The position numbers and the translations under genes were made by a program. From Nostoc calcicola FACHB-3891 (GTDB taxonomy: Bacteria; Cyanobacteriota; Cyanobacteriia; Cyanobacteriales; Nostocaceae), in NCBI RefSeq assembly GCF_014697355.1, contig NZ_JACJRQ010000047.1, positions 1-55,097 of the forward strand: a stretch of 55,097 nucleotides of DNA. The letters run 5' to 3'. Position 1 is the first letter of the stretch. Each line of letters begins with the position of its first letter. The notes beneath the pieces were generated by a model that made no database searches, was not told where the DNA came from, and saw only the letters and a program-made list of their open reading frames with translations. Below are positions 51,221 through 55,097 of the stretch, piece by piece.

Positions 51221-51379
51221 ATGTCTAACATTGCAATCTCTAACTTACGTCCTGCTGGTGCTGATTTGTTCCAAGATTCCGAAAACTTTTTACATGAATT
51301 GACAGAACAAGAAATCGCAGATGTTTTAGGTGGTGCTAGAGTGATTATTTTATTCACAGCACTTTGCTTCGAGTGGTAG
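51221..51379 (+). CDS. RiPP precursor peptide C, copy 3
   Basis: The third copy again encodes the identical peptide, 283 bp after copy 2. Its stop is TAG rather than TAA. Downstream, the second hairpin has become a true terminator (CAGCCCAAG/CTTGGGCTG plus TTTT), marking the end of the array. The order suggests tandem unequal duplication with the original terminator kept at the end. Confidence 0.78.
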   Translation: MSNIAISNLRPAGADLFQDSENFLHELTEQEIADVLGGARVIILFTALCFEW

Positions 51380-51433
51380 TAAATATTTAAAAAAGGATCT
51401 AATTTCTAAAATTTATAAGTTAGATAAAAATTA

Positions 51434-51464
51434 CAGCCCAAGGCAATCAAGCTTGGGCTGTTTT
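51434..51464 (+). terminator. Intrinsic terminator of the precursor array
   Basis: CAGCCCAAG (51434-51442) pairs with CTTGGGCTG (51452-51460) over a 9-nt loop, followed by TTTT. The homologous hairpins after copies 1 and 2 lack the T-run. Confidence 0.85.
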
Positions 51465-51550
51465 CCGTTATTGATATAGCGGTTGCTAACTACATGAACT
51501 ACATGAGATCTTCAACATAACTCCACATCTCCCACACTCCCAATGCGCTG

Positions 51551-52141
51551 CTAATTTACAACTTGGCTACCATGACTGCGGGGGTCATCTTGACTAGCTG
51601 TTGGTGTTACTGGGGCTGAAAATTTGGAAACTTGTCCGCTGGCTTGACCATAGGGGAGAGACGAACCAGTAACTAAAGCCTCTAAGTTACTAGCCATAAT
51701 GGTGCGGGGTTGATCGCCGATCGCTTGGGCAATGGTTTCCCCACCCGATTTCAAAAACACAAAATGCGGAATTCCATCCACACGATATTTCAACATTTCT
51801 GGTAACCACTTGGTATTATCCACATTCAGCATCACAAAATTTAGCTTGTCGGCATATTCTGTTTCCAGTTGAGCGATATCTGATGCCATTTTTTGGCAAA
51901 CAGTACACCAATCAGCGTAAAATTCCACTAGAGATGGTTTACCGTTGGTCATTGCTACTTCTAGCGGTGTGGACGCTTCACTTAATTTAGCGAGGGAAGC
52001 CGAAGTTGTTTCAGTTCGCAATCCTAAGAAAAAGGCAACGCTAAGGGCGATCGCTACGATTGCAATTAAGAAGTTTCTCAAGCGCTTCCCTAAGGTGGAT
52101 TCAGACTTTTCGGGAGAGGTTACAGGTGAATCCGTACTCAT
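51551..52141 (-). CDS. Membrane-anchored thioredoxin (TxlA/HCF164-like)
   Basis: A 196-residue thiol-disulfide protein with one N-terminal membrane helix (about 22-41, RNFLIAIVAIALSVAFFLG) and a thioredoxin domain with the active site Trp78-Cys-Thr-Val-Cys82 (VEFYADWCTVCQKM). cis-Pro is in VDGIPHFVFLK. The C-terminal tail is low complexity. Relatives in cyanobacteria and plastids (TxlA, HCF164) pass reducing power across the thylakoid membrane for cytochrome c and b6f assembly. It is convergent with the precursor array; the proximity to a Cys-containing RiPP is probably chance. Confidence 0.9.
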   Translation of the reverse strand: MSTDSPVTSPEKSESTLGKRLRNFLIAIVAIALSVAFFLGLRTETTSASLAKLSEASTPLEVAMTNGKPSLVEFYADWCTVCQKMASDIAQLETEYADKLNFVMLNVDNTKWLPEMLKYRVDGIPHFVFLKSGGETIAQAIGDQPRTIMASNLEALVTGSSLPYGQASGQVSKFSAPVTPTASQDDPRSHGSQVVN

Positions 52142-52659
52142 AACAGAATTATTACAACTTATTAAGTAGTGTCTTCTTCAGTTTACCTGACTCGAACCGC
52201 TCTGAAGAAACACTCTTATGGGACTTACGCACTGTACAAATGTATGGTGGTGTGAATTAACGATGCTCCCGGTTGTTTCAGGCTTTTCTTAACGATCGTG
52301 CGATGCCTACGGCGGTAAACTACGTAAATAGACTGTACAGGCACACAATGCTGTGCCCTTACGAAAGATGCTATATCCATATTTGGTATTTATTGTCAAT
52401 GCGTAAGTCCTATCTTAGTGGGGAGTGGGAATGGCTTAGGTGAAGCAACTGGAGCTACCCCAGAGAAAATTATGGATTTTGTAGCTGGGTAAGTTGCATC
52501 TTTTAGGAGCTTTTTTAATCCAATAACTGCTGCTAAAAACACCAGCCAATGTTTATTACTTTATAGCTTTTACTGATTTAAATCAGACAATTAAAGTATT
52601 CATAATAAATGAAATACTATGAATTTGGTATTAAATTTTGCTGCTAAAATTATTATATC
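52142..52659. other. Intergenic region with decayed sequence
   Basis: 518 bp. An imperfect palindrome of the scattered family lies at about 52334-52363 (TGTACAGGCACACAATGCTGTGCCCTTACG). It is followed by a short open stretch (52411-52491) reading GNGLGEATGATPEKIMDFVAG and a stop, which looks coding but is too short to place. The rest, up to the reductase pseudogene, is AT-rich. Confidence 0.35.
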
Positions 52660-53106
52660 TTGAGTGATTTATATCAACACTTATTAAGTGTTTCATCCCA
52701 AGAATTTCCCAAAATTAGCAGCTTCATTGATGTTATTTATCACAATACTGCTGGGATTAACTATGTTTATCCCTATGCAGGATTAAAACCTATCAATGTT
52801 TTCAGAACCGAGAAAATATTGAGATTGGCGAGTCAATGTAAAATCAAGCCCGTATGTTACATTTCCACCATCGTAGTTTTTGAGTCACCTGGTGATGCGG
52901 GAAAAGTAGTAACGGAATCGGATAGACTCATTCATCGTGAGGGAATGAAACTTGCCTAATCCCAGAGTAAATGGGTGGCAAAAAAGTTGATAATGATAGC
53001 AGGCGATCGGGGAATTCCAATTTCAATTTACAGACCACCATTTATTTATGGGCATAGTCATACAGGGACTTGGAATAAAGATTATGTAATCTATCCCCCC
53101 GAATAA
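52660..53106 (+). pseudogene. Thioester reductase domain fragment (NRPS-type), inactivated
   Basis: The translation FPKISSFIDVIYHNTAGINYVYPYAGLKPINVF and KILRLASQCKIKPVCYISTIVVFES matches the R domain of the NRPS at 27020 (IDIIYHCGASVNIVYPYSAL, LRLASHSKIKPVHFISTVDVL). An in-frame TAA at 52957 replaces the catalytic Tyr codon region (LA-stop-SQSKWVAKKL, cf. GYAQSKYMAEQL). The frame then continues GDRGIPISIYRPPFIYGHSHTGTWN before being lost. Both the N-terminal NADPH-binding part (TGATGFLG) and the C-terminal part are missing. A relic of an NRPS or fatty-acid-type reductase gene. Confidence 0.78.
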
Positions 53107-53393
53107 GCCTTAAAAACGAGAGAATAACCTTCTCAAAGTCCTCCTTAAAAAAGAGGATTTAGGAGGATCTAAAGTTTTGGATACTTCAGCCACCACTTTT
53201 AAAACATCTCTTAAAATGACCCCATGCATCAATGCCCTTTCTCGAATAAATAATTGTAGATTTTGGATTTGGGATTTCTTCCACAAATAAATTTGCTTCC
53301 TATCAGGCCTTTTAAAATATTAAATTTTGAATCTTAAATTCAAAATGGAAAATTTAAAATCTAAAATTCGTTGAAGGCAATGTCTTCAGGACA
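53107..53393. other. Intergenic region with dispersed repeats
   Basis: 287 bp containing AGTCCTCCTTAAAAAAGAGGATTTAGG-type repeat text (53138-53170) and several direct TTTAAAAT/AATTTAAAATC runs near 53310-53370. No gene is seen. Confidence 0.35.
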
Positions 53394-54746
53394 ATGCATA
53401 TTGTTGTTAACTCTCAAGGATGCTTGAAAATGTGGGTTTGGCATACTAAAACAAAGTCTGTGCAATGTGTATTGCCGTTGTTAACCCTTGAGGTAATACA
53501 TATTAATGGGCAATTGAAGGTATTAGCACATGGCGCTCTTGAGGAATTGAGAAATTATTCAAGGGATGCCAAGAATCTGGCTGAACTGTTGGTATGCCTA
53601 GACAAGTGGCTTGAGGATCGCGCTCTTACTGCTTCAGGTATTATCGGCTCTGAGTGTAGATCGCTTCTGGATCAAAAATTGCATTGGGTAACAAATTCAT
53701 TGTCAATTTCTGAACAAATCAGAGGAGAATCTCTTGTTTTCGTAATTCAAGTAGGCAAAACTAAGGAATTTATTGCTGATAATGTTACCTTTGCAGATTC
53801 AGTACTTGCTTCTCCTATGGTCGCCGCTGCGGGTAGCTTACCCAAGAGTAGGGGTACAAATTATCAATCGCCTCAAGTTGGGGAACTCGCCCACCGCACT
53901 GTCTCTGTAACGGAGTGCCTCCCCAATGGTAGTTTACCTCAATCCGAAAGTAAAAATCATTTTCTAATCGATCGGCAAACAATCGAAGAGGTGAATAAGG
54001 TTGTAACCCAGGGATTGGAAATTCGCCAAAGATTAGATATCGACCATTTAGTAGTATCAGTGCGCTTCCCAGTATCTGTTAATGCTGACTTGCTTAATTC
54101 CTGGCTCAGCACCATAAAAACTCCGTTTCCTCAAGGATTTTTGATGAAAAGTAACAGTTGGGAACTTATAAGCTGTACACCAGAGCGGTTTATTTCTATT
54201 GCTGACTCAAAACTTAAAGTGCAAATTCTCGCTGGAACCTTCCAAAAGGGTAAGGATTTTGACAAAAGTAGTTTAATGGATGAGCATCAAGCCGCTCGAA
54301 ATGCTCTTTGCTCCATTGTGGAAGAGGTAGTGGGAAAACTTGAATTAAAAGTGGACTGTAACTTGGTTGAATTTGACGAAATTACACACTTCCACTCAGT
54401 ATTTGAAAAAGCTCACCACAGCAATACCTCTATGCTCTGGACTTTGGCGCATCTTACACCTAGTCCGGCTACTGGAACACAAGACAGGGATACACAGTCT
54501 GCGATTCAACAATTAGAAGGTCGGACTCGTGGTTACTACGGTGGTTGCTTTTTTCTGAGAACTCCTGGTTGTCTGGAAAGCTTAGTGTCTATCCGTTCTA
54601 TTTTTCATCTTGAAAATAGCGAAGTTGGCGAAATGATTGTGGGAGCAGGGTTAAAGAAGGGATCGACTTTGAGTAGTGAATCAGCAGAAATCATTTCAAA
54701 GGCTACTAGTTCGGCAAAATTACTAGGTGTAAAGCTAGGAAAGTAA
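53394..54746 (+). CDS. Chorismate-binding enzyme, isochorismate/anthranilate synthase-like (divergent)
   Basis: A 450-residue protein with the chorismate-binding domain in the C-terminal 260 residues: NKVVTQGLEIR, SCTPERFISI, KVQILAGTFQKG, DEHQAARNALCSIVEEV, ITHFHSVFEKAH, LTPSPATGT, GRTRGYYGGCFFL and the end MIVGAGLKKGSTLSSESAE. Usual family motifs such as HPTPAVGG and the Mg-binding Glu region are altered, so activity and product (isochorismate, salicylate, aminodeoxychorismate) are uncertain. Residues about 142-185 look inserted (PKSRGTNYQSPQVGELAHRT) and may come from a dispersed repeat. It sits among pseudogenes. It is possibly a remnant secondary-metabolite gene rather than menF. Confidence 0.65.
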   Translation: MHIVVNSQGCLKMWVWHTKTKSVQCVLPLLTLEVIHINGQLKVLAHGALEELRNYSRDAKNLAELLVCLDKWLEDRALTASGIIGSECRSLLDQKLHWVTNSLSISEQIRGESLVFVIQVGKTKEFIADNVTFADSVLASPMVAAAGSLPKSRGTNYQSPQVGELAHRTVSVTECLPNGSLPQSESKNHFLIDRQTIEEVNKVVTQGLEIRQRLDIDHLVVSVRFPVSVNADLLNSWLSTIKTPFPQGFLMKSNSWELISCTPERFISIADSKLKVQILAGTFQKGKDFDKSSLMDEHQAARNALCSIVEEVVGKLELKVDCNLVEFDEITHFHSVFEKAHHSNTSMLWTLAHLTPSPATGTQDRDTQSAIQQLEGRTRGYYGGCFFLRTPGCLESLVSIRSIFHLENSEVGEMIVGAGLKKGSTLSSESAEIISKATSSAKLLGVKLGK

Positions 54747-54748
54747 TA

Positions 54749-54825
54749 ATGAACCCATTGGAAAAAAGGAGTCTGGGAAGCACTGGTCTAAAGTTAACTC
54801 GTCTGGGACTGGGCAGTGAAAATCT
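54749..54825 (+). pseudogene. Aldo/keto reductase N-terminal stub
   Basis: Two bases after the previous stop, MNPLEKRSLGSTGLKLTRLGLGSENL matches the start of aldo/keto reductases (R-LG-TGL-V-RLGLG). It is cut after 25 codons by a MITE, and the sequence beyond the MITE does not resume the family. It was probably once cotranscribed with the chorismate-binding gene. Confidence 0.7.
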
Positions 54826-54936
54826 GGCGTTGCTGAATTCAGGTATGAATTTACCTCACGCAGAGACGCAGAGGCGCAGAGAGCAAGAGTTTGAGATATT
54901 GAGTTTTCAAATTTCATACTTCAATTCAGCAACGCC
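54826..54936. mobile_element. MITE with 27-bp inverted repeats and 8-bp target duplication
   Basis: A 111-bp element. The left end GGCGTTGCTGAATTCAGGTA and the reverse complement of the right end GGCGTTGCTGAATTGAAGTA continue alike for about 27 bp. The 8-bp GAAAATCT occurs directly before and after the element (54818-54825 and 54937-54944). The middle carries the ACGCAGAGACGCAGAGGCGC repeat common in cyanobacteria. No gene. Confidence 0.82.
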
Positions 54937-55038
54937 GAAAATCTAGAATGGTGCGTTAGAACTAATATCTATAACGCACCCTACTGGACTGACACAGCTA
55001 AAATAGTGCAATAGATATGCCAAGATGAGGACTCGAAA

Positions 55039-55097
55039 GTGGGAAGAGGTCGCCGAGATAAAGTCCATCTGACGGTAGAACAGAGAGAAAAACTCGA
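55039..55097 (+). CDS. Possible start of an IS630-type transposase (cut by window end)
   Basis: From a GTG the frame reads VGRGRRDKVHLTVEQREKLE to the window end. LTVEQREKLE resembles the N-terminal helix of IS630/helix-turn-helix transposases (LTxEERxxLE). Only 19 codons are visible, so this is tentative. Confidence 0.4.
   Translation, partial: MGRGRRDKVHLTVEQREKL

Noticed and set aside
51551..52141. Thioredoxin considered as part of the RiPP locus
   Set aside because: It is on the opposite strand beyond the array terminator and belongs to a widespread TxlA/HCF164 family with a housekeeping role.
52411..52491. Short coding-like stretch GNGLGEATGATPEKIMDFVAG
   Set aside because: The composition looks protein-like, but it is under 30 codons with no start signal or recognised family; noted only as a possible gene fragment.

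Overview
The window comes from a filamentous, heterocyst-type cyanobacterium (Nostocales: Nostoc, Tolypothrix, Calothrix or a close relative). The evidence is dense HIP1 octamers (GCGATCGC), a tRNA-Leu(UAA) gene split by the cyanobacterial group I intron, cyanobacterial marker genes (ndhL, DUF3007, DUF751-rbfA, CP12, DUF4327, a HetZ-family protein, a bacteriophytochrome with an RcpB-like regulator), and abundant heptanucleotide and dispersed palindromic repeats. No single species can be named from the sequence.

Layout. 0.2-5.8 kb: a GH116 glucosidase, a membrane coiled-coil protein, and a minus-strand ndhL-DUF3007-trpA group split by a decayed IS200/IS605-like element. 6.2-6.6 kb: the intron-bearing tRNA-Leu. 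6.9-18 kb: mostly housekeeping and conserved genes (DUF29, a flippase-like membrane protein, larC, a TsaC-family protein, a HetZ-related protein, a probable restriction-modification pair, DUF751, rbfA, DUF4327) and a candidate small RNA. 18-26 kb: a cation efflux transporter, a lone receiver, and a tight three-gene light-signalling operon (CphB-type phytochrome, RcpB-like receiver, REC-PAS5-kinase). 27-34.5 kb: a one-module A-T-R nonribosomal peptide synthetase packed against two sensor/response-regulator kinases, which looks like a signal-making and signal-sensing unit. 34.7-45.3 kb: DUF29, guaA, cbiD, a patch of decayed toxin-antitoxin genes, CP12, FIST, a phosphoesterase and trmB.

45.7-51.5 kb is the most unusual region: a probable RiPP locus. 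It holds two related leader peptides flanking an 8-cysteine protein, an APH-fold kinase followed 22 bp later by a HopA1-family protein, and three tandem genes for an identical 52-residue precursor with a Gly-Gly leader and a 14-residue core containing one Thr and one Cys. APH-like kinase plus HopA1 protein is the dehydration pair of class V lanthipeptides and thioviridamide-type RiPPs, so this is a candidate cyanobacterial class-V-like lanthipeptide system. No cyclase, protease or transporter is visible in the window.

51.5-55.1 kb: a membrane-anchored thioredoxin, then decaying accessory DNA: a broken thioester-reductase fragment related to the NRPS reductase domain, a divergent chorismate-binding enzyme, an aldo/keto-reductase stub cut by a MITE with an exact 8-bp target duplication, and the start of a possible IS630-type transposase.

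Mobile and repeated DNA is a theme throughout. Heptamer repeats reach into coding ends and lie against the trpA start codon. At least seven short GC-rich palindromes with co-varying arms are scattered through intergenic DNA. Two copies of one 105-bp MITE are present, as are four copies of a purine/pyrimidine-asymmetric repeat, one of which carries an inserted element with an 8-bp duplication.
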